A stretch of DNA of 64,000 nt from NCBI GenBank assembly GCA_030408505.1, contig JAUHQI010000003.1, positions 1-64,000 on the forward strand. The letters run 5' to 3'. Of this stretch, positions 1 to 8,583 are shown piece after piece. Position 1 is the stretch's first letter. Each line of letters opens with the position of its first letter. The translations under genes and the position numbers were made by a program. Below the pieces are notes generated by a model. The model had not been told where the DNA came from, ran no database searches, and worked only from the letters and a program-made list of their open reading frames with translations. This stretch comes from Candidatus Sacchlamyda saccharinae (lineage in GTDB: Bacteria; Chlamydiota; Chlamydiia; Chlamydiales; Rhabdochlamydiaceae).

Positions 1-41
1 ACACACAAGGATTTACTCTTTCTGTACAGTTTGAGTTCTAA
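1..41 (+). CDS. 3' end of an upstream MOMP-like porin (partial)
   Basis: The window opens inside a coding region. The last 12 codons read TQGFTLSVQFEF and then stop (TAA 39-41). These residues are identical to the end of the complete MOMP-like gene that ends at 1388, and the DNA after the stop is also nearly identical. An almost identical paralogue therefore lies just upstream, and the window starts within a tandem porin array. The terminal aromatic residue fits an outer-membrane beta-barrel closing strand. Confidence 0.8.
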   Translation, partial: TQGFTLSVQFEF

Positions 42-61
42 TCTAACTTGACCTTAAGTAA

Positions 62-96
62 AAGCCTCAGAGGGATCCTCTGAGGCTTTTTTTTGC
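62..96 (+). terminator. Rho-independent terminator of the upstream porin copy
   Basis: AAAGCCTCAGAGG / CCTCTGAGGCTTT forms a perfect stem around a tiny loop and is followed by a T run. It sits 20 nt after the upstream stop codon. An almost identical hairpin follows the next porin (1409-1440), so gene and terminator were duplicated together. Confidence 0.9.
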
Positions 97-121
97 ACTA
101 AAATATCTTTTTCTCTATACA
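93..121 (+). promoter_or_regulatory. Sigma66-type promoter of the first complete porin
   Basis: TTGCAC (93-98), a 17-nt spacer and TATACA (116-121) match the sigma70/sigma66 form. The -35 box overlaps the T run of the preceding terminator. Transcription would start near 128, leaving a leader of about 28 nt with a GGAG ribosome site before ATG 156. Confidence 0.6.
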
Positions 122-155
122 GAAAGTTAAAACAAACTTTTTTTGGAGAATTCTC

Positions 156-1388
156 ATGCACAAGTCTTTAATCGCTTTATCTGTTCTTGGAACAGCCGGC
201 GTCGCCTTCGCCGAGGAGAATTGCAAGCCGGAGCCACCTGCAACATGTTATACAGATGACTGCAGAAGCTGCTATTGCCTTGGCCCTGATAATACCATGG
301 TGAATGCACCGGTAAATCCTCGCACGTGCGATGGTGACTGGATAATCAATGTCGCGGGCTTGTACTGGAATGCCCAACAAGATGGGATGGAGTATGCTAT
401 TGACAACCATGTAAGAACACCTGATATCACCGATATTGCAACCGAGTTTCCTCAAATTTTACAGCTCAATAATTTAGTCGATGCTGAGTATAAAACGCCT
501 GACTTTGATTGGGACTGGGGCTTTAAAGCAGATCTTGGATACAATTTTACATGCGACGGTTGGGACATAGGTATTGCCTGGACATGGTACCGCGGAAAAG
601 CTAACGACCACATAGAAGCGGAATTAGATGATAACCACACCTTATTGCCTCTTTGGTCAGCTTTTTCAAACATATACGGGTCTGTACTTTATGCCTCTGA
701 TATCGAATCGCATTGGAAACTAAATCTCAATCTCATTGATATCGAACTTGGAAGAGAGTATTGGACAAGTAAATTCCTTTCTTTCCGCCCATTTGTTGGC
801 CTTCGAGTTGCGCACATCGATCAAAATTTTGAAATCCTACACAAAGGCGGCAGCTGGTCTGCTCAACAGACAGTTGGAGTCTCGGTTCAAGATGCGTACA
901 ATAACGAAATTGATCTAGAGAACGATTTTAAAGGCGTAGGTATCCGCTCAGGATTCGATACTACTTGGAATTTTGGGTGCGGCTGGGGGCTTTATGGAAA
1001 CTTTGCAGCGTCGGTGGTCTATGGAAGATTTTCTATCGATCAAGATGAAGATATCCGTTTAGCAACAACCCCTTTTGACAAAATAAAGGTCCTTGAAGCC
1101 AAAGAATCATTTAAAGCATCTCGTGCAATGTTAGATTTCGCTCTTGGCATTCAGTGGTCGACTATGCTTTGTGAATGCCAGTATGGCTTGACGGTCCAGC
1201 TTGGGTGGGAAAAACACCTCTTCTTCCACCAAAATCAACTGTGGAGGACAAACCGCATCGGAGATAGCGCGGACGCAGTCTCTCTATTTGCAGGCTTACC
1301 AAACAACTCTGGAGAGAATGTATTCTTCCAACGTCGTGGAACACTCGACACACAAGGATTTACTCTTTCTGTACAGTTTGAGTTCTAA
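156..1388 (+). CDS. MOMP-like outer-membrane porin
   Basis: 410-aa secreted beta-barrel protein. A signal peptide covers about residues 1-19 (basic K3, hydrophobic core, VAFA before EEN). A cysteine-rich N-terminus follows (CKPEPPATC, CRSCYC), then alternating amphipathic strands ending in a terminal Phe. Blocks such as GDWIINVAGLYWNAQQDGM and CGWGLYGNFAASVVYG recur in the paralogue at 1673, so the two are diverged tandem copies. This pattern resembles the MOMP-like/Lpg1974-type porins that are expanded in Simkania and Waddlia (recall). The cysteines suggest disulfide cross-linking in the outer membrane. ATG 156 has GGAGA 8 nt upstream. Exact substrate is not predictable. Confidence 0.85.
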   Translation: MHKSLIALSVLGTAGVAFAEENCKPEPPATCYTDDCRSCYCLGPDNTMVNAPVNPRTCDGDWIINVAGLYWNAQQDGMEYAIDNHVRTPDITDIATEFPQILQLNNLVDAEYKTPDFDWDWGFKADLGYNFTCDGWDIGIAWTWYRGKANDHIEAELDDNHTLLPLWSAFSNIYGSVLYASDIESHWKLNLNLIDIELGREYWTSKFLSFRPFVGLRVAHIDQNFEILHKGGSWSAQQTVGVSVQDAYNNEIDLENDFKGVGIRSGFDTTWNFGCGWGLYGNFAASVVYGRFSIDQDEDIRLATTPFDKIKVLEAKESFKASRAMLDFALGIQWSTMLCECQYGLTVQLGWEKHLFFHQNQLWRTNRIGDSADAVSLFAGLPNNSGENVFFQRRGTLDTQGFTLSVQFEF

Positions 1389-1408
1389 TCTAACTTGACC
1401 TTAAATAA

Positions 1409-1440
1409 AAGCCTCAAAGGGATCCTCTGAGGCTTTTTTT
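1409..1440 (+). terminator. Rho-independent terminator
   Basis: AAAGCCTCAAAGGGATCC / TCTGAGGCTTTTTTT forms a stem-loop with a T tail, 20 nt after the stop at 1388. It is a near copy of the 62-96 terminator. Confidence 0.9.
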
Positions 1441-1467
1441 GCTCTAAAATTTCTTCTTCTTTATATA
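1439..1467 (+). promoter_or_regulatory. Promoter left on the collapsed porin copy
   Basis: TTGCTC (1439-1444), a 17-nt spacer and TATATA (1462-1467) occupy the same place relative to the terminator as the promoter at 93-121. The sequence is similar. It now drives only a gene remnant. Confidence 0.5.
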
Positions 1468-1647
1468 GAGCTTGGATGGGAACAAGACCTCTTCTTCCAT
1501 CAAAATCAAATGCGGAGAACGAACCGCATCGGAGATTTGTGAGAAGGTACGCCTCCTCCTTTCAATAGTGGAGAGAATGTATTCTTCCAACGTCGTAGCA
1601 GCCTCGACACCCAAGGGTGGACACTTACTTTACAGTTTGAATTCTAA
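1468..1647 (+). pseudogene. MOMP-like porin remnant (C-terminal ~60 codons)
   Basis: One frame reads ELGWEQDLFFHQNQM..TNRIGDL, a TGA stop, then a segment including FNSGENVFFQRR..LDTQGWTLTLQFEF and TAA at 1645-1647. It matches the C-terminal strands of both neighbouring porins. About 1.1 kb of 5' coding sequence is missing: the promoter region is fused directly to the last part of the gene, and an in-frame TGA interrupts the rest. This is a tandem copy collapsed by internal deletion. Confidence 0.85.
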
Positions 1648-1665
1648 TTGTTTTTTATAGATAAT
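1637..1665 (+). promoter_or_regulatory. Promoter of the second complete porin, leaderless geometry
   Basis: TTGAAT (1637-1642), a 17-nt spacer and GATAAT (1660-1665). The -35 lies inside the last codons of the porin remnant. The -10 ends 7 nt before ATG 1673, so the start site should fall at or next to the initiation codon. Confidence 0.5.
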
Positions 1666-1672
1666 TAGAGGT

Positions 1673-2923
1673 ATGAAGAAAAGAGGGTTTGTATTAGGCC
1701 TTTCGTTAGTGTCTTGTGGCTTGATCGTGTTCCTCAGCGCGGGGAAAAAATTACCCGTCGAGGAAGTTCAAGTCCCAGAGCTAATTGCTCTTGAGCCAAT
1801 ATTCACCAGTCTTTCTGAAGAAAAAGAACTCGAACAGGATAACGAGACTGCTCCCGAGTGCGAAGAGCCAGTGACCATCGTAGGCGCCCCTGTTTTCCCT
1901 AAAACATGTGGAGGCGACTGGGTCATCACCGCTTCCGCCCTCTACTGGACAGCTCATCAAGATGGGATGGACTTTGCTATTCGCAACGCAGTACGCGTTC
2001 CTGTTGTCAATCCCGACCCCCCTGAGATTGATGAGCTCAATAACCTCATCGATGATGATTTGGAAGGGCCAAAAGGGAAATGGGAGTATGGCTTTAAGCT
2101 AGGCCTTGGCTACAACACAAGCTGTGATGGATGGGATTTAGATCTCGTGTGGACCCACTTCTCCCCAAGGTCTCATACCGATGTATCAGCAGGTGTTTCA
2201 GATAACCAATCTCTAGTCACCCTTTGGTCTGCCTTTGCACCAGCGCAAGGGGAGGTCAATTTCGCTCGAGACATCGAAGCCAATTGGAAGGTCGATCTAA
2301 ACTTTGTCGATTTTGAGCTGGGAAGAGCCTATTGGACCAGCAAGAGAATGAGTTTGCGTCCTTTTATTGGCCTCCGTTTCTTAAGTATCAAGCAAGATTA
2401 TGATCTCGAACACAAAGGGGGAAGCTGGAGCCCTCGAATCGACCCTGTGCAAGATCCTTTTACCGGAGAAGTTTCCTTAAACAACGACTACCGAGGTGTT
2501 GGCCTGCATAGCGGGATCGATAGTATTTGGCATTTCGATTGCGGTTGGGGCCTATATGGGAACCTCGCAGCGAATGTGGTTTATGGCTGTTTTGACATCT
2601 CTCACAAAGAGAATATCCGCTTAGCAGTGTCTCCCTATACCAAAACAGAAATACTCGATGCTAAGTCCCATTTTCGCGCTTCTAGAGCGATTATCGATCT
2701 TGCTCTTGGTATCCAATGGTCAGCACTGATTTGCGATTGCCAATATGGCATATTGGCAAGGCTCGGATGGGAGAGCCACCTCTTCCTTCATCAGAATCAA
2801 ATGTGGCGCGTTGTCCGCATTGGCGACACAGCCAATCAAACCCAAGGCCAAAACGTCTTTCACCACCGCCGAGGAACCCTCGACACCCAAGGCATAACCC
2901 TAGCCCTCGAATTCCTCTTCTAA
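1673..2923 (+). CDS. MOMP-like outer-membrane porin (second copy)
   Basis: 416-aa paralogue of the porin at 156, at roughly half amino-acid identity by eye. It has a basic start (MKKR) and a hydrophobic stretch to about residue 25. An acidic linker with paired cysteines follows (to about residue 80), then the barrel beginning CGGDWVITASALYW, ending in LEFLF. The N-terminal linker is longer and more acidic than in the first copy. An AGAGG sits only 1-2 nt before ATG, too close to serve as a normal ribosome site, and the promoter geometry suggests a leaderless mRNA. There is no terminator of the 62-96 type after it; a large palindrome follows instead. Confidence 0.85.
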   Translation: MKKRGFVLGLSLVSCGLIVFLSAGKKLPVEEVQVPELIALEPIFTSLSEEKELEQDNETAPECEEPVTIVGAPVFPKTCGGDWVITASALYWTAHQDGMDFAIRNAVRVPVVNPDPPEIDELNNLIDDDLEGPKGKWEYGFKLGLGYNTSCDGWDLDLVWTHFSPRSHTDVSAGVSDNQSLVTLWSAFAPAQGEVNFARDIEANWKVDLNFVDFELGRAYWTSKRMSLRPFIGLRFLSIKQDYDLEHKGGSWSPRIDPVQDPFTGEVSLNNDYRGVGLHSGIDSIWHFDCGWGLYGNLAANVVYGCFDISHKENIRLAVSPYTKTEILDAKSHFRASRAIIDLALGIQWSALICDCQYGILARLGWESHLFLHQNQMWRVVRIGDTANQTQGQNVFHHRRGTLDTQGITLALEFLF

Positions 2924-2967
2924 AGAACAGGCAGTGGTAATTTTGTATAGAGATTTAAACTAGTGTA

Positions 2968-3448
2968 AGGGCCGCTATAGATTTTCTGCGGGATGATCCT
3001 CTGGTCATCCCGTCCAGCGGCTCTGCCGTCTTGAGCTATTCTGACTTCAGCAAATCACCCCTCCCTCCAGGCCCCGTGTAAAACACTGATGGCCTGATCG
3101 AACGGGGCGATTTTCCATCGCCATAATAGCCATCGGCTGCTTGAGCACTCCGTCGGACTCCGCCCTCCTCCGTGTCCCGCGCAGGGCCACATGAAAACAG
3201 GTAAGCTCTTATTTGCATTTGAACTGGCCCTCCAGAGGACGGGGAAGGGGGCGGAGCCGGCTTCCTCGCTTCTGGAGCCCGAGGCTATTATGGCAATGAG
3301 AAACCGGTCCGTGTGAAAGGGGATCAGTGCTTTGCACGGCCCCTTGAGCGTAGGATCCGATTTATCACAGTCAGAATAGCTCAAGACGGCAGAGCCGCTG
3401 GACATGGCGACCAAAGGATCGCCATGCAAAAACCTATAGAGGCCCTAA
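2968..3448. repeat. ~480-bp imperfect palindrome (long inverted repeat)
   Basis: The two ends are inverted copies. The left end (2968-3050) contains CCAGCGGCTCTGCCGTCTTG and AGCTATTCTGACT; the right end (3350-3448) carries their reverse complements. Homology continues inward (GGCCCCGTG..CACTGATG against the complement of CAGTG..CACGGCCCC, then GGACTCCGCCC against GGGCGGAGCC). The arms meet around 3190-3230. It lies between the convergent porin and glucosidase genes and could fold when transcribed from either side. One arm recurs alone at 8440-8560. Small frames inside it show no protein-like features. Confidence 0.8.
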
Positions 3449-3486
3449 TTTCGTTGGCAACAAAAACCTCTCTTTTTCTCTTTTGC

Positions 3487-6096
3487 CTAGTTGCGGAATT
3501 CGTGGATGAAGTTGGCAACGAGTGCGCTCCAGCCAGTTTGGTGGGATGCACCCAAGCCTTTGCCCGTTTCTGGGTTGTAGTATTCATGGAAGAGAATACA
3601 GTCGCGCCAGTTGGGATCCTTTGCAAAGGGAAACTCTGGTCCAAAGACGGGGCGTTTGCCCTCTTTGTCTAGTGCAAAAATATTGATCGCTCGATCGGCA
3701 AATCCCTTAGCCATTGAGGCGATATCTATGGGAGGCTCATCTTTAGTTTGGATCGTGATGTCTTCTTCGTAGGCCTCTGTGAGTTTAGAGAGCGACTCGA
3801 CGAGGAGGAAGTTGGTTGGCATCCAGATAGGCCCTCTCCAATTCGAGTTACCTCCCTTTACACGGTAAAGAGATTCAGCAGGCTCATAACCTACCTGCTT
3901 GTCTTGATAGACAAAGGGATTTTTCTCATGGAAACGCGATAGACTCCGCAAGCCATATTTAGCCCGAAACTCTTCTGGATCCCAGACATACTTAAGGACA
4001 CTCTCGAGTTGTTTGGCATTCATCAGAGTGCAAACATAGTGCTTTTTCCCATCTTTGACAGTGGGAATAATGCAAGCTTCTACAAGGTCTTTGCGGTTAT
4101 TCATAAACCACTGGAAATTGGTGTAGAATTCCGAGTGCTGCTCAATAAAATCCTCATGGAGAATTTCAACAGCGAAGAGAGGGATAAGACCTACAAGGGA
4201 ACGAACACGAAACTTTGTATAGTTCCCATCAGGGTGTGTGAGAACATCGTAGAAAAAGCCATCTCGATCACTCCACATCTCGTAATCTCGATTTCCTCGC
4301 AATTTCATCGCGTGGGCGATGTAGACATAGTGCTGAAAAAACTTGGTTGCCAGCCCCTCGTACACTTTATTACTTTTACTTAGTTCTAAGGCGATGCGCA
4401 TCAAGTTGAGGGCAAACATTGCCATCCATCCCGTTCCATCCGACTGTTGCAATACAGCGCCCCCTGGCAGCTTATCCGATCGGTCGAGGACTGTGATGTT
4501 GTCGAGGCCTAAAAATCCCCCCTCAAAGACGTTGTTACCCTTATTGTCGACCTTGTTCACCCACCAGGTGAAATTTAAAAGGAGTTTGTGGAAGCATTTT
4601 TCTAGAAATTCTACATCCCTCTTGCCTGTTTGTTTCTCTTCCATATGGAAAATACGCAAGACAGACCAAGCATGAACGGGAGGATTCAGGTCTGAAAAAT
4701 CCCATTCGTATGCGGGGATCTGTCCGTTGGGATGTTGAAATTGATCAAAGAGAAGCATCCAAGTCTGCTTTTTAGCAAATTCTGGATCAATCAGAGCGTA
4801 GGTGACACAATGAAAAGCATGATCCCATGCAGCAAACCAGGGATATTCCCACTTATCGGGCATGAGCATAATCCGCATCGAGTTGAGATGCTTCCAGTGG
4901 TTATTTCGACCTTTGAGCCTATCTTCAGAAGGGGGGTTCTCTGCGTCGTCACCTTTGAGCCACTGCCCTACATCGAAGAAATAGATTTGCTTGGTCCAAA
5001 TAAGACCTGCAAAAGCTTGACGTTGGACCTTTTTTTCATCTTCGCTAGCCTTCTCTGGTTGGATGGAAGAGTAAAATTCGTCTGCTTCCTGTTTACGTTT
5101 TGTGAAAATTTCTTCGATATCAGCGAGAGGATTTTCCATAGGCTGATTGGTGAAGCGGAAATAAAACACAGCACTCTTCCCTGGTGCCACAGCATCTACT
5201 TTGTAGTGTAAAGCGGCTTTACTTCCTTCCCTAGCATTTGCAGCATCTTCTCCATTGCAAATTTTTTGATGAAAAGCTCCCTTTAAGTCCGTTTCATTTT
5301 CCGTAAAGAGGGCTTCAGCTCCCTCTGGCCCATATAGGTAACGCTTGCCAAGCTTGTATTCGATGGGAAGATTTTTTATGGGAGGCATATTTGCCTCATC
5401 GGCAATTAAGCAATTTCCTTCTCCTGTGATTTTGGGCCTTTCTGCCCCCTCTTGCCAAGACCACTGATTGCGAAAGAGCATCTGCATCAGATAGTGCAGA
5501 GGTGCAGGATCCGGACCCCGATTGAATGCCTCTACCTTGATGCATACACCCTCTTCGGTATCTTTGGCATACTCGATAAAGATATCAAAATAGCGTCCCT
5601 CATCAAAAATCCCCGTGTCGATAAGCTCGTACTCTGGATCTTCCGTTCCCCTTTTACTATTTTCTTCTCTAAGTTTTTGATAGGGGTATTCACCCTGCGG
5701 ATATTTGTAGAGATACTTCATGTAAGCGTGCGAAGGAAGACCATCAAGGTGATAGTAGCATTCTTTGACATCCTCTCCATGATTCCCTTCGAAAATAGTA
5801 AGACCAAAGAGCCGCTCTTTTAAGTGAGAATCTTTTTCATTCCAAAAAGCAGGGATCAAAACCAAAGTTTGGTACCGATCGCACCAACCAGCAATCCCAT
5901 CTTCTCCCCAACGATAGACCCTAGTTTTCGCGTCTTCATAGGGAAAATAATTCCAGGAGTTTCCATCCTCGCTATAATCTTCGCGCACCGTTCCCCAAGC
6001 CCTTTCAGAGACATAGGGGCCCCACTTGTACCAAGGCGCCACAACCTCGTCTTGCCCAAAAGCTAGACGCTCATGCTCATTCGTGTTTTTGGGCAT
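3487..6096 (-). CDS. GH63-type (MGH1-like) glucosidase
   Basis: 869-aa predicted cytosolic glycoside hydrolase with no signal peptide. The N-terminal beta-rich part starts with SERAWGTVREDY and RVYRWGEDGIAGWCDRYQ. The C-terminal (alpha/alpha)6 half has WFAAWDHAFH (candidate acid Asp), GGFLGLDNITVLDRS, GGNSNWRGPIWMP and YYNPETGKGLGASHQTGW (candidate base Glu), as in GH63 C-terminal domains. These assignments come from family recall. ATG 6096 overlaps the glucokinase end by 20 bp, so the two genes form an operon: the enzyme may release glucose from a glucoside for phosphorylation. A paralogue sits at 15827-18388. The true substrate (glucosylglycerate, mannosylglycerate or oligosaccharide) is unknown. 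Confidence 0.85.
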   Translation of the reverse strand: MPKNTNEHERLAFGQDEVVAPWYKWGPYVSERAWGTVREDYSEDGNSWNYFPYEDAKTRVYRWGEDGIAGWCDRYQTLVLIPAFWNEKDSHLKERLFGLTIFEGNHGEDVKECYYHLDGLPSHAYMKYLYKYPQGEYPYQKLREENSKRGTEDPEYELIDTGIFDEGRYFDIFIEYAKDTEEGVCIKVEAFNRGPDPAPLHYLMQMLFRNQWSWQEGAERPKITGEGNCLIADEANMPPIKNLPIEYKLGKRYLYGPEGAEALFTENETDLKGAFHQKICNGEDAANAREGSKAALHYKVDAVAPGKSAVFYFRFTNQPMENPLADIEEIFTKRKQEADEFYSSIQPEKASEDEKKVQRQAFAGLIWTKQIYFFDVGQWLKGDDAENPPSEDRLKGRNNHWKHLNSMRIMLMPDKWEYPWFAAWDHAFHCVTYALIDPEFAKKQTWMLLFDQFQHPNGQIPAYEWDFSDLNPPVHAWSVLRIFHMEEKQTGKRDVEFLEKCFHKLLLNFTWWVNKVDNKGNNVFEGGFLGLDNITVLDRSDKLPGGAVLQQSDGTGWMAMFALNLMRIALELSKSNKVYEGLATKFFQHYVYIAHAMKLRGNRDYEMWSDRDGFFYDVLTHPDGNYTKFRVRSLVGLIPLFAVEILHEDFIEQHSEFYTNFQWFMNNRKDLVEACIIPTVKDGKKHYVCTLMNAKQLESVLKYVWDPEEFRAKYGLRSLSRFHEKNPFVYQDKQVGYEPAESLYRVKGGNSNWRGPIWMPTNFLLVESLSKLTEAYEEDITIQTKDEPPIDIASMAKGFADRAINIFALDKEGKRPVFGPEFPFAKDPNWRDCILFHEYYNPETGKGLGASHQTGWSALVANFIHEFRN

Positions 6097-7051
6097 AATA
6101 AGCCGCTCCTAAAAGTGCTGTGTGTTCATTGAGTACTACCTTCACCGGTATACCGAGAAGTAGAGAGGTAAATCGCCCCTTCTGAACAAACCGTTTCATA
6201 AAAGAGCCTTCCGCCAGCTCATTGAGAATTTTCGGAGCGATCCCACCCCCAATATAAAGCCCCCCAACCGAGAGCATTTTAAGCGCCAAATTCGCCGCCT
6301 CGCTCCCATAAATCGAAACAAAAAGATCCAAAGCCCGCTCGCAAGCCACCGACATACTCTTCATCCCCATCTCCGTAATCACGTAAGAAGGATCCGCCTC
6401 CTCCATCGCCTTTTTCACATGCTCTTCTTCCTTCTCAAGCCCCTCATCAATCAAAAACCGATAGACATTCGTAAGCCCCGGACCCGACAAAATCCGCTCA
6501 AAAGACACGTGATCATACTGCTTACGCAAGTACTTCCAAAGCCTGTACTCAATCTCATTTTCAGCAGCAAAGCTGCAGTGCCCCCCCTCGCAAGCAAAAG
6601 GGTGATACTCCTTTCCATCCCAGTAGAGCCCCGCCTCGCCAAGTCCCGTCCCTGCAGAGATCAGCGCCGCATTGCCCTCATGTTTTTTCCCCTCATTCAG
6701 CGTAAAAAACTCATCCCCTTTCAAGCAATTGATCCCAAAAGCATTCGCCTCCAGATCATTGATCAAAGAGACATGGGCAATCCCCACCTCCCTTTCCATC
6801 AAATCAGCATCGATGATCCAGGGAAGATTCGTCGCTTTGCATTTGCGATCTTGAATAGGACCTGCAATCCCAAAACAAGCCCGCTCAACCGGATAGCCCG
6901 GATTGGCTCCCAAGAACTCCTTCACGATACTGCGCAAGTTTTCATGTTCAGAACTTTTGAACTTCGCATCGAACCGCTTCTCCCCCTCTTCAAAAAGAGC
7001 CAGATGCGTTTTTGTTCCGCCAATATCGCCTGCTAAAATCACCTCTCCCAT
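6077..7051 (-). CDS. glk: Glucokinase (ROK/Glk family)
   Basis: 324-aa ATP-dependent glucokinase converting glucose to glucose-6-phosphate in the cytosol. DIGGTKT (residues 9-15) is the phosphate-binding motif. LINDLEANAFG, ISAGTGLGEAG and CEGGHCSFA match the Glk sugar and nucleotide sites, and GGLYIGGGIAPKIL the adenosine motif. I chose ATG 7051 (MGEVILAGD) because the family starts just before the DIGG strand; a TTG at 7087 would add 12 unusual residues. It is the first gene of an operon with the downstream GH63 glucosidase (20-bp overlap) and diverges from recA across about 80 bp. Confidence 0.9.
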   Translation of the reverse strand: MGEVILAGDIGGTKTHLALFEEGEKRFDAKFKSSEHENLRSIVKEFLGANPGYPVERACFGIAGPIQDRKCKATNLPWIIDADLMEREVGIAHVSLINDLEANAFGINCLKGDEFFTLNEGKKHEGNAALISAGTGLGEAGLYWDGKEYHPFACEGGHCSFAAENEIEYRLWKYLRKQYDHVSFERILSGPGLTNVYRFLIDEGLEKEEEHVKKAMEEADPSYVITEMGMKSMSVACERALDLFVSIYGSEAANLALKMLSVGGLYIGGGIAPKILNELAEGSFMKRFVQKGRFTSLLLGIPVKVVLNEHTALLGAAYYAQKHE

Positions 7052-7134
7052 AACTGGGAGTAAAGCACTTTTTTTTATTGTGTACAATAGGTGAAATCGT
7101 CAATCTATAGGCAAGAGAACAAAGGAGATTCCAT

Positions 7135-8193
7135 ATGTCAAACGAAGGAAAGAAAAAAGCACTAGAACTTGCCGTTGCGCAAATTGAAAAACAGTTTGGG
7201 CAAGGCTCTGTCATGACAATGGGAAAACATAGAGCCTCGCGAGAAATCCTAACCATACCCACTGGCTCGATCGCACTAGATATCGCCATCGGTACTGGCG
7301 GAGTTCCAAGAGGACGGGTCACCGAAATCTACGGCCCAGAATCTTCTGGTAAATCGACACTAGCTCAACACATCGTCGCCAACGCGCAAAAGATGGGAGG
7401 TGTAGCCGCCTACATCGACGCCGAGCACGCACTCGACCCCGCCTACGCTGCAAAAATCGGCGTCAACCTCGACGAACTCATGATCTCCCAACCCGACTCT
7501 GGAGAAGACGCGCTCAACATCGCAGAAATGCTCGCCAGATCCAACGCCGTTGACATCATCGTCGTCGACTCGGTCGCCGCCCTCGTCCCTAAAAGCGAAC
7601 TCGAAGGAGAGATCGGTGACTCATTCATGGGCCTACAAGCGCGCATGATGTCGCAAGCCCTTCGCAAACTCACATCAACCCTCTCCAAAAGCAACACCGC
7701 CGCCATCTTCATCAACCAGATCCGCGAGAAAATCGGCGTCATGTTCGGCAACCCCGAAACCACAACCGGAGGCCGCGCCCTCAAATTCTACTCCTCCGTC
7801 CGGATGGACATCCGCCGCATCGGCTCAATCAAAGGAGCCGACAACGTCGATGTAGGGAACCGAGTGAAAGTAAAAGTCGTGAAAAACAAAATCGCGCCAC
7901 CTTTCAAAATCGCCGAGTTCGACATCCTCTTCAACGAAGGGATTTCTCGCTTTGGATCTATCATCGACCTCGGTGTAGAGTTTGGCATCATCGATAAGAA
8001 AGGAACCTGGTTTAGTGTTGGTTCAACGCGCCTTGGCCAAGGCAGAGAAGCCGCTCGCGAAGAACTGCGCAAAAATCCCGATCTCACAGCAGACGTCGAG
8101 AAAAAGATCTTCGCTCAATGCGTAGAAAAAGGATTACTCCAAGGCAAAAAAGAAGAAGTAAAAACTCCTACTACAGCCGGAAAAGCAGAGTAA
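7135..8193 (+). CDS. recA: Recombinase RecA
   Basis: 352-aa RecA, which forms filaments on single-stranded DNA for homologous recombination and SOS-type signalling. Walker A is GPESSGKS (67-74). Walker B is [12 protein letters not shown]. The L2/DNA-binding region is [28 protein letters not shown]. Length is normal. ATG 7135 follows AAAGGAGATTCCAT, a strong ribosome site. No obvious LexA box was recognised in the short upstream region. The C-terminal tail is basic and short rather than strongly acidic. A small hairpin follows the stop. Confidence 0.98.
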   Translation: MSNEGKKKALELAVAQIEKQFGQGSVMTMGKHRASREILTIPTGSIALDIAIGTGGVPRGRVTEIYGPESSGKSTLAQHIVANAQKMGGVAAYIDAEHALDPAYAAKIGVNLDELMISQPDSGEDALNIAEMLARSNAVDIIVVDSVAALVPKSELEGEIGDSFMGLQARMMSQALRKLTSTLSKSNTAAIFINQIREKIGVMFGNPETTTGGRALKFYSSVRMDIRRIGSIKGADNVDVGNRVKVKVVKNKIAPPFKIAEFDILFNEGISRFGSIIDLGVEFGIIDKKGTWFSVGSTRLGQGREAAREELRKNPDLTADVEKKIFAQCVEKGLLQGKKEEVKTPTTAGKAE

Positions 8194-8205
8194 TATCCAT
8201 CTTAT

Positions 8206-8227
8206 AAGGCGATCGAAAGGTCGCCTT
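8206..8227 (+). terminator. Hairpin after recA (weak terminator)
   Basis: AAGGCGA / TCGCCTT pairs perfectly around an 8-nt loop, 12 nt after the recA stop. There is no clear T run, so efficiency is uncertain. Confidence 0.5.
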
Positions 8228-8439
8228 GTAATCAAAGCATAAGAATCAGCGACTCCTTGAGGGAAGCGAGGTTTTCCTCAATCCGCCACACGCGGAGATT
8301 TTGCTGAATTTACTGCAGCTATTACCTAGATCAACGGTATTAGTCGAATTCGTGGATGAAAGTATGGTGACTGTAACCTTCGGATCTTTGTAGGATGCAA
8401 ATCAGCTATTCTTTTCTTTATCTAATGAACAGGATAGTG

Positions 8440-8560
8440 TTTCACACAGACTGCTGAGCGTAGGATCCGATTTATCGAAGTCAGAATAGCTCAAGTAAGC
8501 AGGGCTACCGGACGGGGCAAACGAAGTTTAGCCCCGCAGAAAAAATGATAGCAGCCCTAG
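8440..8560 (+). repeat. Solo arm of the long palindrome repeat
   Basis: GAGCGTAGGATCCGATTTATC, AGTCAGAATAGCTCAAG and a following region ending GCAGCCCTA match 3345-3448, the right arm of the palindrome. The rest of 8228-8583 shows nothing else I can name. The copy lies between recA (+) and ispA (-), again at a convergent junction. Confidence 0.7.
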
Positions 8561-8583
8561 ATCAGATCCTCGAACCTCATTTC

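Noticed and set aside
1472-1660. 62-codon frame in the porin remnant
   Set aside because: It is out of frame with the true porin tail, whose residues are readable in the neighbouring frame.
3055-3429. Open frames of 60-124 codons in the 2.9-3.5 kb region
   Set aside because: They lie in the long palindrome on both strands and mirror each other. No protein-like pattern.
6419-7036. 205-codon frame opposite glucokinase
   Set aside because: Shadow of a gene with complete Glk motifs; composition is not protein-like.
8338-8360. Possible remnant of the GH63 gene end near GAATTCGTGGATGAA
   Set aside because: Only about 15 bp match the glucosidase 3' end and the flanks do not follow. Too short to support.
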